Below, one piece after another: positions 46,463-58,735 of a stretch of DNA of 64,000 nt (positions are counted from its first letter, which is position 1; every line of letters begins with the position of its first letter). The notes under the pieces are model-generated. The model searched no databases. It saw nothing but the letters and a program-made list of their open reading frames with translations, and was not told the DNA's origin. The stretch is from Lepus europaeus (taxonomy: Eukaryota; Chordata; Mammalia; Lagomorpha; Leporidae): contig NC_084835.1 of assembly GCF_033115175.1 (NCBI RefSeq), forward strand, positions 54,994,948-55,058,947. The letters are read 5' to 3'. The position numbers and the translations under genes were made by a program.

Positions 46463-47740
46463 TTTCGCCTTTTCTGGAATGTCATCGAGTTGGAATCATA
46501 CAATGTAAAATCTTTTTCAGAATGCCTTTCTTCAATTAGCAATATGCATTTAAGTTTCCTCTATGTCTTTCCAAGCCATTATAGTGCATTGCTTTTTATC
46601 AACAAACAGTACTCCATTGTATAGATCTGCTAATTTGTTCACCCAGGCACTGATTGAATAATATCTTGGTTACTTCCAAATTTTGCCAACCATGAATAAA
46701 ACTGCTATAAACATTGAGATGAAGGTTTTGTGTGGCCATAAAGTTTTCAACTCATTTGGGTAAATACTCAGGTGTGCTATTGCTGACTTTTATAGCAAGT
46801 CTGCATTTAGCTTTTCAAGAAATGACTATAATGTGGCCCTATCCATTTGCATTCTCACCAGCAATGAGTGCTCCACATTCTCACAGCCATTTCATGCTGT
46901 GGATGCTTTGAATTTTAGTCATTCTAATTGGTGTGTAGTAGTATCTTATTGTTTTAATTTACAGTTGCCTAATGACTATGATGTTGAGCTGCTTTTACTT
47001 ATTTGCTATCTGTGTATCTTCTTTACCGAGATGTCTTCTCAGATATTTTGCACTTGGGATGTTTGTCTTATTTTTTATTTTGAAGAGTCTTTTTTCCATA
47101 TTCTGGACACAGCCTTTTATCAGACACAAGTCCTGCAAATATTTTTTCCCAGTTTGTGGCCTGTCTTTTCATTATTCTAACAGCATCTTTCACAGAGCTG
47201 ATATTTTTAATTTTATTGAATGCCAACTTGCCAATTTTTTCCTCCATGGATTGTGCTTTTCGTGCATATCTTAAAAGGCACTGCTATAACCCAAGGTTAC
47301 CTACGTAATCTGGTATGTTATCTGCTATAAGCAGTACTGATTTTCATTTTACTTTTTAGCTATATGATGTATTTTTAGTTAGTGCAAGGTATAAGATCTG
47401 TGTCTAGATTCTTTTCTTTTGGTAAATGTGGATGTCCAGTTGCTCCAGTACCATATTTGCAATATTATCCTATATTATCCTATCCTTTCTCTATTCCTTC
47501 GCTCACTTATCAAAGACATTTGGGTGCATTTTGTATAGGTTTATCTCTAGGCTCTCTGTTCTGTTCCACTGATCTATTTCTCCATCCTTTCCTCAATATC
47601 AGAGTGTCCTGAGCACTGTAGCTTTACAATTAGTCTAGAAGTCAGGAAGCATCGATTCTTTGAAATTGTTCTTCTTCAGTTTTGGGTTGGCTACCTCTTC
47701 ATATATACTTCGCAATCAGTTCATTGACATTGACTGCACT
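46463..47740 (-). mobile_element. L1M ORF2/3'-end fragment (antisense)
   Basis: A long plus-strand stretch carries classic antisense L1 3'-region phrases: tactccattgtatagatctg, aaataaaactgctataaaca-type text, ttgcattctcaccagcaatg, ttttatcagacacaagtcct, gttctgttccactgatctat and gtcaggaagcatcgattct. No intact frame remains. Confidence 0.88.
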
Positions 47741-47882
47741 ATAAGAGTTTTACAGAGAAACCAAACCAATAAGAAATAAATGATTGACAGATAGATAAAT
47801 GATAGATATTTATTATGAGGGATTGGCTTATACAATTATGGAGACTGAGAAATTCCACTGTAGGGAACCAAAAATATTCCAC

Positions 47883-48103
47883 CCCGGATGGGTTGTGGCA
47901 CAGTTAAGCCTCCTCTTGGACACTTGCATCTCTTATGGGAGTACCTGGGATTGAACCCTCCTCTGCACCCCTGCTTCTGAGCCAACTTCCTGCTAATGCA
48001 CTTTGGGAAGCAGCAGATAATGGCTCATGTACTTGGGCTCCTTCCATCCATGTGGGAGACCTAGCCCTGACTATTGCAGGCATTTGGTGGAGTGAACAGA
48101 TGG

Positions 48104-48140
<37 letters not shown>

Positions 48141-48168
48141 CAAATAAATGAAAACGAATAAACTTAAA
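47883..48168 (+). mobile_element. CSINE
   Basis: TSD aatattccacccc / aatatgccacccc. Confidence 0.9.
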
Positions 48169-48290
48169 AAAATATGCCACCCCAAATATGCCTCCTTGGC
48201 ATGAAGACTATCTGAACAATCCAGTGGAGGAGGAAGGGGGCAGGAGTTGGGGATGGCGTGTGCACTGATTGCAACATAATAACAGCCAAT

Positions 48291-48645
48291 CTAATCCTCC
48301 GTCTTGCAGCGCCGGCACACCGGGTTCTAGTCCCGGTTGGGGTGCCGGATTCTGTCCTGGTTGCCCCTCTTCCAGTCCAGCTCTCTGCTATGGCCCGGGA
48401 GTGCAGTGGAGGATGGCCCAGGTCCTTGGGCCCTGCACCCGCATGGGAGACCAGGAGAAGCACCTGGCTCCTGCCTTCGGATCAGCGTGGTGCACCGGCC
48501 GAAGCACGCCGGCCGCAGCGGCCATTAGAGGGTGAACCAACGGCAAAGGAAGACCTTTCTCTCTGTCTCTCTCTCTCTCACTGTCCACTCTGCCTGTAAA
48601 AAAAACAAAAACAAAAACAAAAACAAACAAAACAAAAACAAAAAC
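48291..48645 (+). mobile_element. CSINE, head-truncated, (CAAAA)n tail
   Basis: TSD aacagccaatct before taatcctccg and after the (CAAAA)n tail. Confidence 0.92.
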
Positions 48646-49294
48646 AGCCAATCTGCTCGGGTGCTCCTCCCCTGGTGCTCTCCCCCCACCAGTGCCTGAG
48701 CCAGTGTTTAATTCTAGTGGTGGAGGATGTGGACCTTGATCGGCTGTCACAGAACAACCAGATTTTAATGAGGAGACCTAGGGGACAGATCTTCCTTCCC
48801 TTACAGGGGAAGCAGCTTCTGATACAGACAGCCAACGGATTGTCTTTGGGGCTTTGAATCCGATCAAAGAACATGAAGACCCAGCGTCCAGCATCCAGTC
48901 ACCTTGTACAGTCAAGAGAGGAAGGAACACCAAGGATGCCGTACTCGAAGTGGCAGGGAAAGCCTGATGATGTTGCAAAGCCATGTTATGTAACGTATGT
49001 GACAGATGGCTTGGGAGGAATGAGACTCCCAGCAGCATTGTTATCTCCCAAAGAACACAGCATGCAGGGACACGTTTGCTAGAGGGCAGCCCAGGAACCC
49101 TCTGCATCTGAGTGACCCGGGGAACTTACTAGAAGTTGCTAGAACAGAACTTCTGAGTGAAGGGGCTTGGACTGCATGAATTCAACAAGCCCCTTGTGCT
49201 TGGTGCACACGTTCTTCCATATATAAGAATAGCAATATTAGCCCCATTTTGTATGTGGAGAGGCTAAGTTTTAATGTAATTAATTAACATGCCC
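48646..49294. other. Unassigned sequence
   Basis: No repeat or gene recognised. Confidence 0.4.
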
Positions 49295-49603
49295 AGGGCT
49301 GGTGTCATGGCACAGTGAGGTTAAGGCAAGGCCTGTGATGTTGGCATCCTATATCAGCTTAGCTCAAGTCCCAGCTGCTCCGTATCTGACCCAGTTCCCT
49401 GGGAAGGCAGCAGAACATGGCACAAGAACTTGTGCCCTGCCACCCATGTAGGAGACCCGGATGGAGTTCCAGCCTTCTGACATCTACCTGGCCCAAATCC
49501 ACCCAGTGTGGCCATTTTGGGAATGAACCAACAGGTGGAAGATCTCCTTCTGTCTATAAGTCTGCCTATCAGATAAATAAATAAATCTTTTTTTAAAAAA
49601 TAA
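49295..49603 (+). mobile_element. CSINE, diverged
   Basis: Head gggctggtgtcatggcacag through tail aaataaataaatctttt. Confidence 0.85.
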
Positions 49604-50539
49604 TATGGCCAAGACTGTTAGGATATGGCCTAGATAGTTAGAATGTGGTAGCTCTAAGAGTCTAAAAATCAAATTCTAAAGGGCCTGTGTTTTCCCAAAC
49701 TTTGAAAATGTATTTAACAGGCAACATCTTACCCATAAGGCCAAATGCCAACCCCAGCAAGCAACTTCCAAGAAGGAAAAAATTAAAAGGATGAATTGGA
49801 GATCTTCACTTTGGGCCTTCCTCGCCTTTTCCATTTTTTTTAAAAATTTATTTATTTATTTTTGGTTTGCATTCTTCTGAATAAACTGCTTTTAAATGAA
49901 GCATGGCATCTCAGAAGCCGCGCAGCAGCCTCCATACAGAAACAGGCTTCTCCGCTGTGGCTGGGAACTTAAATGGCATGACCTTCTCCAGGCGTTTATG
50001 GCCCGCTTGTGCGGGAAAGCCACCAGAGGCTACTTGGTTGAACAATGAAGCATCTTGACATGAATTTCTATTTTTAGAAAATAGAGTTGAGGAGGAAGAT
50101 ATTTCTAGAATAAACAAGAAAGGAGTAATATTTAGAAAATGCTTCCTCATCGTGAAACCTCTTCCCCTTGGGAATGCCGTCAGAGCCCTTGGTCTCATGG
50201 ATGCTCTCTGGGAAGCCACAGCTCTCCGCCGGCCCCGCCACTGGGTCAGGGTTTGCCTTTCTCTGTGAATGGGATGACGTCAGTACTCACCTGCTCCAGC
50301 TGCACAGCCCCTGCTGGGTTCCATGGGGACTAGAAGAGTAAGATCCCCTGCGTCCCCAGGGAGTTCACAGTCAAGTGAGGCAGAAAGTGACATGCCAAGG
50401 TCACTTTTTGCAACTCAGAGTGCAACAAGAGATCAGTGCACTGATAATTATAAGAGCCGGGAAGGCAGCAGGCCCAGGTCTAATGTACTGGCCCAAGTGC
50501 CAGCCCACCCAGCCCAGAGTGGGTGTTTGCAGCAGCGAA
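49604..50539. other. Unassigned sequence
   Basis: No gene supported. A T/A-rich ttaaaaatttatttatttat at 49840-49862 may be a SINE tail remnant. Confidence 0.4.
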
Positions 50540-50660
50540 GGTGCCCTTGGGCTGCCCGCATCCCATACTGGAGTCCTGGGCTCCTGTCTCATCTTGGATT
50601 TTCCAGCTTCCTGCCAATGTGCACCCTGGGAAGCAGTGGTGATGGCTCAAGCAGGAATTG
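50540..50660 (+). mobile_element. CSINE fragment, old
   Basis: Diverged middle part only (cttcctgccaatgtgcaccc, then gggaagcagtggtgatggct). Confidence 0.6.
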
Positions 50661-51568
50661 ACCAAAGAAAACAGAAGAGTGAATCTGGGGCACAGCAAAC
50701 AGCAGGGATGAAGGCAGAAGAGTGCGAGGCTTCTCTTTAGGGACTGAGCACGGTGACAAGGGTCTTTGCAGAAGCAGCGGGCCCAGGCTCCGGGCCACAG
50801 GAGCTCAAGCACCACAGACAGGACCTTGGAAGCCAGAGGAGAAGCCACAGGGAACAGAGGACTGGGATAGGCCCAGCAAATGAAGGAAACACCCCAGGCG
50901 CAGTCTCACAGAGAATGCTAAAAACATCAGTAATCAAGGTAAAAAATATTTTAACTCAGTACTTTAAAAAGTCCAAGTAAATGCAAAAAGTCTGTGTTGA
51001 ACAAAATATCAAAATTTGGAATAAAGGCAAGGTCAGTGTTACTGATTATTTTTTCCTGTGGTTAACACAGCAAAGTGACCACTGTGCATGGGACAGAATG
51101 GGAGGGAGAGTAATTCTGAGAGCAGGAAATCAACTTAGAGACTTTAACAGATTAGATTTGCACTGTCCAGTTCAGCAGCTGGGAGCTGCCTGTGGCCATT
51201 CAGCTCATGAAATGTAGCAAGAGGAAGTATATTCTTAATTTGATTTCATCTTAATCAATTTAACTTTTAAAACTGATACTCAATTCAGTGTTTGGAAACC
51301 TTAAGTATATTTGGAACAAGTTGGGTAGGTAAATCTATTTTTCCAACTGTAAATTTTATGAACTGTAAATAAAGATCAAATATGTATCATGAATAGTTAA
51401 CATTCAAATTGCAATATGCTATAAAACACAGGATTTCAAAACATTAGTAGGAATAAAAGAATGTAGAATATCTTGTTAATAATTTTACAAAGATATTGAC
51501 TACCTGTGAAGATTGGAAACGCTATCGCCCTCTGCTGGCCTCCATATTATTAGCAACACACCTCCAGG
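50661..51568. other. Unassigned sequence
   Basis: No repeat family or gene recognised; AT-rich toward the right. Confidence 0.4.
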
Positions 51569-51808
51569 GGCAGGTGCATAGCCTAGGGTTGAAGATGCCC
51601 TGGGTTCCACACCCAGCTCCAGCTCCTGCCTCCAGCTTCCTGCCAAGACAAACCTTGACAGGCAGTGGTGATGGCTCAGAGTTCCTGCCCCCCTGCTTTG
51701 AACTGGCCTGATCCTGGCCATTGTGGGTATTTGAATAGTGAACCAGCAGTTAGGAGTTCTCTCTCTCTCTTTCTGCTTCTAAAATAAATAAGTAAAAAAA
51801 AAAAAAAG
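51569..51808 (+). mobile_element. CSINE, old and shortened
   Basis: Diverged head (gggcaggtgcatagcctagg) to aaaataaataagtaaaaaa. Confidence 0.8.
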
Positions 51809-52326
51809 TTGTTAAAGAACCCATTTACATTGCTTCAAGGGAATCAAGCTTCAAAACGCAGAGTCCCTTTTAGGTACTGGACCACATTCAAGTGTCTGAC
51901 ATAAATACTCCCCTATTCCCCTCCCTCCAGGCAGTGCAATACTGTAACTATGTTGAGTATTTCCTGGCTCCAAAGACCCAAGAAGCTCCAGGCTGACAGG
52001 AGTATTCCAGGAAGTTTCAGAAGAACTCTGGCAGGAGAGAGATACATGGGTGATTAATATGTATCTTTCACTTGAATAGAAATATAAAATATTTCTCTCT
52101 CCTATGATAGGCAAAAAATCCCCCAAAGTTATGATAAAGTGTGTTCACAGTGAGGTTTCTCTGTTCAAACATTTGGAACATGATTTTGAATTCAAAACAG
52201 AAACAGACTAGTTGATTCAATGTAGAAGGTTTGTAGCATTTGTGGAAAGTTGGACAATCTGCCACTTTTCTAGCCCAAATCATTGCTTCTACTTGTCCCA
52301 TCTGCTGGGTAGTGGGAGAAGGCAGC
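51809..52326. other. Unassigned sequence
   Basis: No repeat or gene recognised. Confidence 0.4.
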
Positions 52327-52640
52327 CCCAGGGCAGGCCCATATTGGATGCTGGTGCTTCAGGCCAGGGCGTCTACCCACTGTGCCACAGCTCCGGCCCC
52401 TAATCCAGCACTCTGCTAATGCACCTGAGAAGGCAGTGAGTGACGACCCAAGTACTTGGGTTCCTGCCACTCATGTGGGAAATCAGGAAGGAGTTTCAGG
52501 CTCCTGGCTTCCACTTCGCCCATCCCCTGCTATTGAGGACATCTGGGGAGTGACCCAGAAGAAGGAAGATCTCTGTGTCAGCCACTCTCTCTCTCTGTCA
52601 CTCTGCCTTTCAAATAAACAAATGTCTTAAAAATATATAA
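52327..52640. mobile_element. CSINE junction: antisense head joined to a sense body
   Basis: An antisense head piece (52327-52399, ending gtgccacagctccggcccc) abuts a 5'-truncated sense copy (52400-52640). Confidence 0.8.
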
Positions 52641-52799
52641 GTGTGGTTCAAATATCATCTCAAGTAACATGAGAAGATAGTAACATTCCCCCAAATCCAT
52701 GAGTTCCTCAGAGCTGTGGAAATAAATGAACCCAAATAAGAAGAGTTTATTTCAAATTGATACAGGGAGAGAGTCGACCACTGTTACCTTGTCTGGCAA

Positions 52800-52915
52800 A
52801 GACTGGGAAATAGGAGAGGAGGGGAGGAGGGGAGGACGATGGGAGGGAGGAGAAGGAGCGTGGGAGGGGCGATAGGAGGGCAGGAGGAAAGGAAGACGAG
52901 AGAGAAGGATCCAGG
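52800..52915 (+). repeat. Purine-rich (GGGAGGA)-type tract
   Basis: About 110 bp of almost pure G/A on the plus strand. Confidence 0.85.
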
Positions 52916-53517
52916 CGTGCTGTGTTTGGAGGAAGGCTAACTAGAAGCAGGCATCGTCTATGATTGGCTGGGGAGCACATTTGGTTTTCTCTGGTTGCTC
53001 TTGGAGTGCAGGTAGGGGGATATTACAGAGGCTGTGCTGGCTGAGCAAGCTCTGGCTGTTCTGGGGTAACGACTTCGGAGGTTGTGGTTTGGCTTCCAGG
53101 GCAGGTAGCCATGAAGATGTGGGTCGGAGATCCTTCGTCACCCAGAGCCTGGCCGCTGCCTGATGGAGTGTTAGTCCCAGCGCTGCCTCTCCTCCTGCTT
53201 CCTTCTGCCACTTGCATTGTATTTCCCTGATGTTTTCTTTACTCGGTGGCAAACAGCACAGCTTCTTGGACCTAACTTTTCTCCTGGTGCCGTTGGATCA
53301 AAAGTGGAAGATCCAGAGTTGAAAGCGAACCCTGAGATCACATTCCTGTTCTGCACAGAGCTGTGGCTGCTCTCAGCCCCAGGAATTGAGCTGGGCCCCT
53401 GCCAGGTCACTGGATCCTCTCTCTCATCTCCCCCAGCTCTGCCTGCCTGACTTACCCCTTAGTTCCTTTCACTAGCATCTGGGGGCTAACTTTTCTTCCT
53501 TTAATATATACTTCTGG
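52916..53517. other. Unassigned sequence
   Basis: No repeat or gene recognised. ORFs on both strands up to 103 codons have no recognisable product. Confidence 0.4.
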
Positions 53518-53868
53518 GGCTGGGGCTGTGGCGTAGCAGGTAAAGCTGCCACCTGCTGTGCCAACATCCCATATGGGCACCGGTTCAAATTCAGGCTGCT
53601 CCACTTCCAATCCAACTCTCTGCTATGGCCTGGAAAAGCAGTGGAAGATGGCCCAAGTCCCTGGGCTCCTGCACCCACATGGGAGACCTGGAAGAAGTTC
53701 TAGGCTCCTGGTTTCGGATTGACCCAGCCCCAGCCGTTTCGGCCATCTGCAGAGTGAACCAGCAGATGGAAGATTCTCTCTCTCTCTGTCTCTCTCTCCC
53801 TCTCCCACCTCATCTGTAACTCTACCTCTCAAATAAATAAATAAAACCTTTTTTTAAAAAAAAGATTT
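53518..53868 (+). mobile_element. CSINE
   Basis: Full length with TSD around atatacttct / atatgtacttct. Confidence 0.93.
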
Positions 53869-54117
53869 AAAAAATATGTACTTCTACTCTCCCTTCGTGT
53901 TCCCTAACCCACCAGGGAGGAGAGGAATACACCTTTAACCCCCAGAGGCCACCACAGCACTTCCTAAAGTAAGATCCAGTTACTGCCCAGGAAGAAATAA
54001 TGTACTTCCTGATAGTCACACGTTCTTATCCTAAACAGTGAGCTTCTCCTCAACACACTGTGGGTTTCGTTTTGGTTTTGGCCCAGCTGAGCTGTGCCCC
54101 CCCCCGCCCCCCCGCCA

Positions 54118-54880
54118 GTGCATGTTCGCATGTTCTGTTGGTGCAGCAGGACACCTGAGGCTGGGTACTCACAGAGAGAAGTTTATTTAGCCAGCGCCGC
54201 TGCTCAATAGGCTAATCCTCCGCCTTGTGGCGCCGGCACACCGGGTTCTAGTCCCGGTCAGGGCGCTGGATTCTGTCCTGGTTGCCCCTCTTCCAGGCCA
54301 GCTCTCTGCTGTGGCCAGGGAGTGCAGTGGAGGATGGCCTAAGTGCTTGGGCCCTGCACCCCATGGGAGACCAGGAGAAGCACCTGGCTCCTGCCATCGG
54401 ATCAGCGCGGTGCGCTGGCCGCAGCGGCCATTGGAGGGTGAACCAACGGCAAAGGAAGACCTTTCTCTCTGTCTATCTCTCTCACTGTCCACTCTGCCTG
54501 TCAAAAAAAAAGAAGAAGAAGAAGAAGAAGTTTATTTGGCTCACGGTTTTTGGAACTAGAAGTCCACAGTGGGGTGGCCCCATCGAGCGAGGGCTTTGTA
54601 GTACTGGGTAACTTAGCAGAGACTGCAGAAGAGGCAAACCTGCGGGAGCCTGACTTCAGAACCATGCGCAGTGGGCGATCCAGTCCCACCAGACAGCTCA
54701 CCCATTCCTGTCCTGCAAGAGAGGCAGTAGTCGCTCCTCACCACCTAAGCACCTCTTAAAGGCCACCTCCCTCTTAACTGCCTCATCACCACTGAAAGGC
54801 CACTGCCACAAAGCTGGTCACATCTCAGCAGGAGTTTCAGAGGGGAAAAACCATACTCAAACCATAGCATCCTTCTCCTG
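54118..54880 (-). mobile_element. ERVL-MaLR LTR (MST/THE1-like), split by a SINE
   Basis: The plus strand shows the antisense of the LTR end (acctgaggctgggtactcac … gaagtttattt), then after a CSINE it resumes with gtttatttggctcacggttt. It finishes with the antisense of the LTR start (actcaaaccatagcatcc, about 54854-54871). The repeated gaagtttattt on each side of the SINE is its TSD. Confidence 0.8.
54191..54526 (+). mobile_element. CSINE inside MaLR LTR
   Basis: Pure A-tail subtype followed by (GAA)n; TSD gaagtttattt. Confidence 0.93.
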
Positions 54881-55405
54881 GCCCCCACACTCATGTCCTC
54901 GTCACCTACAAAACACAAGCATTCCTTCCCAACCATCCCCAAAGGCCTTAACGTGTTCCAGCACCAACTCGGACGTCCAGAGTCCAGCTGTGAACCTGCG
55001 AGGTCCAAACAAGCTTTGTGCTTCCACGAGAGGATGACAGACCGGGCAAAGATTAGACATTCCCATGCCAAAAGGAACAAAATAGGCCAAAGAAGAAAGG
55101 GGTAACGGACCCTAAACAAGTCCCCGGCGCGAGATGGCAGACAGTAAGTCTCAGAGGAATCCTTCAGTCCATGTGCTGCCTCCTGGATGCACTGTAGGAT
55201 CTGGGCCCTCAGCTTGGGCAGTTCTGCCTCAGTGGCTTTGCCAGGGTTGGCCCTTGTAGCAATTCTCTTAGGTGTCGTGCTGTAGGCTGCCAGAGCTCGG
55301 TTGCTCTGGGGTCCTGCAGGCAGTCCCTCTCCCAGGACTCCACTAGGCATTCTACAAAGCAGATTTTCTGCCCAAACCCCCAGGCAGTTCCATGCTTTGG
55401 CTGCT
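54881..55405 (-). mobile_element. MaLR internal sequence (THE1/MST-int 3' part)
   Basis: The minus strand, adjoining the LTR, reads like the 3' internal region of THE1/MST elements: tgggaatgtctaatctttgc, gagttggtgctggaacacg and ggatggttgggaagga, plus an upstream tgcctagtggagtcctggg block. The 236-codon minus-strand frame here (54745-55455) is a by-product and not a gene. Confidence 0.75.
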
Positions 55406-55411
55406 GGTGCT

Positions 55412-55460
55412 CCTAAAAAAAACAAACAAACAAACAAAAACAAAAACAAAAACAAAAAAC
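55412..55460 (+). repeat. (CAAA)n-type A-rich simple repeat
   Basis: About 48 bp of CAAA/CAAAAA repeats at the edge of the MaLR internal region. It may be the decayed tail of a retroposon. Confidence 0.8.
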
Positions 55461-56599
55461 ACTGGAAGCCTTGTTGAGAGGTGGTGGCAAAAGCCGGCTA
55501 CATCAGGGTCCTGGAGATCAAGCCTGACAACGGAAATATCCCAGAGAAAGGTGTAAAGGAGTTGAACCCTGAGAGCAAGCAGCTCATGAGATAGAGGGTG
55601 CTGGAAGGAAACCTTTAACTGGAGGAGTTGGAAGCACTTGGCCACGCAGAGAATTCCTTCCCTGGTGTCTGGAGTGGGGTTGGTGGTGTCAAAGTGTCTG
55701 AGACATTCCAGGGATGTGCACAGCACTGGCTTGGAACCATGGTACGAACACTCTGGAGTCAGAACCACACCAAGTGCCATCCGCTGTCCCAGCGCAGCAC
55801 ACTGGCCTTCTTTCCTGGATGTTGAGTTTTTGGTGATGCACATAGACTTACTTATCTCACATTTCTCTGAAGGCACAAGTGGCCCAAGCACTTCACCAGA
55901 CATGGCCGGGGCTCAGAGAGGCTGGTGCAGGGAGACGTCCAGCCCATGCGGCTGTGCAGGGGGCCTCCACAGGCTTCAGGACAGTCAGGTTAGTTCTCAG
56001 GCAGGCAGGAGGGAGCAAACTGAGAAGCAGCTGTTTGGAGGGTTGCCGCAAGAAATTGAAGAAAACGGCAAATACTGAAAAGCAGGTGAAAATGAACTGT
56101 TTGGGAAAGATGATAGGATTTGATTCAATTTGTAGGTAGATCCTAAAAAATGGTTTTTCTGTAATGGAGAGAGAACAGGGAGTCCACTAAACCTTCCCCA
56201 AGCAACACAGCCTGCCTCCCTGTCCATTATCACAATTCACAAGAAGTTACTAAATTCCTCCAAGACAGTACACAGAAGTAGAATTTGATAACCTGGAAGC
56301 ATATGCATAGTTTCCATCAGAACACAAAATGCTTGCTCTATCCCACCTTGAAAGAGATGGTTGATGGACAGTGCAGGCAGGAGGTAAATCAGGTAAGAGG
56401 CGTTAGAGGGATATGGAGACAGGGCCCCCCAAAGCCATCCTGGGCTGGACGTTCCGATTTTGTGCAGAGACTCTGGATAGAGGAAGCTCATGTCTTCACT
56501 GTCCCATAATGTCCGCAAGGTGCAAGGATTCCGTGCTCCAGAATTCCAAGTGCCTCCCCAGGAATGACCTCACGCCCCTGGAAGCCTAGATCAGAGCAC
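55461..56599. other. Unassigned sequence
   Basis: The 183-codon minus-strand frame (55352-55903) and the 146-codon plus-strand frame (55638-56078) overlap each other and show no family resemblance. The part nearest 55460 may be further MaLR internal DNA. Confidence 0.35.
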
Positions 56600-57300
56600 T
56601 GAAGTTTCCCCTCGCTGCTAAGTCTGGGGCTTACTGTCTACACTTCCAGATGAAGTGACTCCCTGCTGACACAAGGGTACTCCACTTTAGAGCACCCAAG
56701 ACTCCCTCTTGAGAAAGCACTCCCCACTGTGAGACTATGTTCTGAAGTTAACTATGGTCTAAAACTGAGACAATAACAGTGCCGTAGGCAGGAAGATAGG
56801 ATAAGATTGATTAGATCAGTGAGCTGGAAGACCACGCTCCCTGTGTCCTGTGTGATCTCATGGCCCTACCTGACCCCACTTGTACACTCACCTGCCAGAC
56901 TATGTAACCACCCCGCTTTGGAAGTGGATAAAAGGCCTGGACCTCGGTGGGCCCACCCTTTTGTTGCCCTTGTTGCCCCATGGGTGCGTGGCCTTCAACC
57001 GTGCACGGCCTGCATGCTTGCTGCACGTGGCTCCTGGCCTGCTCCATGCCTTTGCTTTGCTGCTTCACTAGGCTACCTGTGGCTGCTCATAACCATACGC
57101 TTGCTCCACATGGTTCACTCCTGGCCTGCTCTCTGCTTGGCATAGACCCAACTTAGCTTCTAGACCTCTCTTTCTCCCCTAAATAAAGCCCTCACTCTCT
57201 TGCACATTTGTCTCACTGAATAAAATCCTTAAAAACTGACCATGTTGTCTGGTCTATTTGAGCCAGTATTCAGAATTCTTCTCTGAATACATGGCAAGAA
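56600..57300 (+). mobile_element. Candidate ERV solo LTR with TATA box and poly(A) signals
   Basis: The plus strand carries a TATA-like ggataaaaggcctgg (about 56926-56940). About 250 bp later come AATAAAGCCCTCACTCTCTTG (57182) and GAATAAAATCC, then a U5-like end including catggcaagaacctgcaag. That TATA-to-AATAAA arrangement is what a class I/II LTR looks like. No gag/pol adjoins it and its ends were not fixed. Confidence 0.5.
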
Positions 57301-57479
57301 CCTGCAAGATTATTAATATTGAAAATTATTAATCAGCTGGCCAATATCAACAGCACACTGCATCCTGCTTGGCGAAACAGAAATCCTCTGGCATGATTGC
57401 TCAAGCTTAAACAGATCGGTTGCACCTGGATTAACATTAGGATTGTAATTTGTCTATGTCCCACTTATGATTTAGGTCA

Positions 57480-57790
57480 GTACCTAGACTAATGTCAAGA
57501 CTGTCATTGGTATTGTCAAGACTGTGACTGATAGTAGTTTCGCATATACATTAGGTCAGCTTGACCCTTGTAACCATGTATTCCCCCGACCCTAGCAACC
57601 ATGTATTCCCCCACCCCTCCTTGTGGTTTTTGCTGTTTTGCTTTGAGCTTCAGGGTCGAGAGCTCTTTAGGGCGTGAGCCCACTCTCCACCACCAACAGT
57701 AAAGCACTGTCCAGTTCTATCAGTGTTTTGCACTAGCTCAGGCATAATACAGAGAAGATCGACAATAAAGAAATCAAAAGCTTCAGCCAA
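57480..57790 (+). mobile_element. Second LTR-like segment with short direct repeats
   Basis: Contains two adjacent copies of aaccatgtattccccc followed by a/gaccct (57570-57620), a ttcagggtcgagagctcttt block and an AGTAAAGC signal (57700), resembling R-U5 of class I ERV LTRs. Just upstream, tgtcaagactgt occurs twice within 30 bp. The family is unknown. Confidence 0.4.
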
Positions 57791-58416
57791 TGGCTAGTGG
57801 AGACCTAACAGCATGAATCCAACAATGGAAGATCTTACAGAAACTGTATCCTTTTAGCCTTCCAGGATAATTAATTTTCTCAGGATAATGAATGAAATCA
57901 CAATAATCCATGGTGGCAGACCTCTGTCCTTAAATGCACTTTCATTCCCTTGGATCTCAAGAGCAGATGGAGCAACATCATTTGTATGGATTCAGTTATT
58001 TTGTTCATAGAGAGGCACAGCGGGCAGCAGGAGTGCTCTGATCTGTGTCTTGTCACTGTCTGCAGTGAACTCTCACATCATTTATCTTAAAATCAGCTTC
58101 TAGGTTTTATGTTGCCAGAGCAATTTACAAGAGTGTAGGAAGCACATCATTCTTATGTACTCAAATTGTTACATAGTTCAAATGTCTACTTCTAGGTTTC
58201 TTAAGATTATATACTCATAATTTCATTGTACAAACTATAAGTTTCTTATTAACAGGAACTGGGTTCTTCTAGAATAATCTCCTCACAGAACCAATTTCTC
58301 CACATTGTCAAAGCTGCAGTAAATAGTTTTGACTTTGTGGGCCATGTACAGTCTCTGTTGCACTTCCCCCATTGTTTTTATTGTCATAAAATAAACATTA
58401 CATAAAATTTATGGGC
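57791..58416. other. Unassigned AT-rich sequence
   Basis: No gene or repeat family recognised. Confidence 0.4.
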
Positions 58417-58698
58417 AGGTGTTTCGCCTACAGTGGTTAAGAAGCCTGCCTTCTAGACTGGAATACCTGGGTTCAATACCTGCCTTGGCTCCTGACTCCA
58501 GCTTCCTGCTAAAGCAGACCCTGGGAGAGAGCAAGTGATAGCTAAAGTAGTTGGGTCCCTGACACGCAGCAGGGAGACCTGCATAGAGTTCCCAGCTCCT
58601 GGTGCCAGTCCTGGCCCAGCCCTGGACATTGAGGGCATTTGCAGAATGAACGAGCAGATGCAAACTCTGTGTGTATGTGTGTGTGTGTGTGTGTGTGT

Positions 58699-58734
<36 letters not shown>

Positions 58735-58735
58735 T
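58417..58735 (+). mobile_element. CSINE, old, with (GT)n(GA)n tail
   Basis: The body is recognisable; the CT stretch is replaced by (GT)n(GA)n at 58667-58731. TSD ataaaattta on both sides. Confidence 0.8.

Noticed and set aside
54745-55903. 236- and 183-codon minus-strand ORFs as protein genes
   Set aside because: The first, and the right end of the second, lie in MaLR LTR/internal sequence and the (CAAA)n repeat; the rest of the second has no family match.
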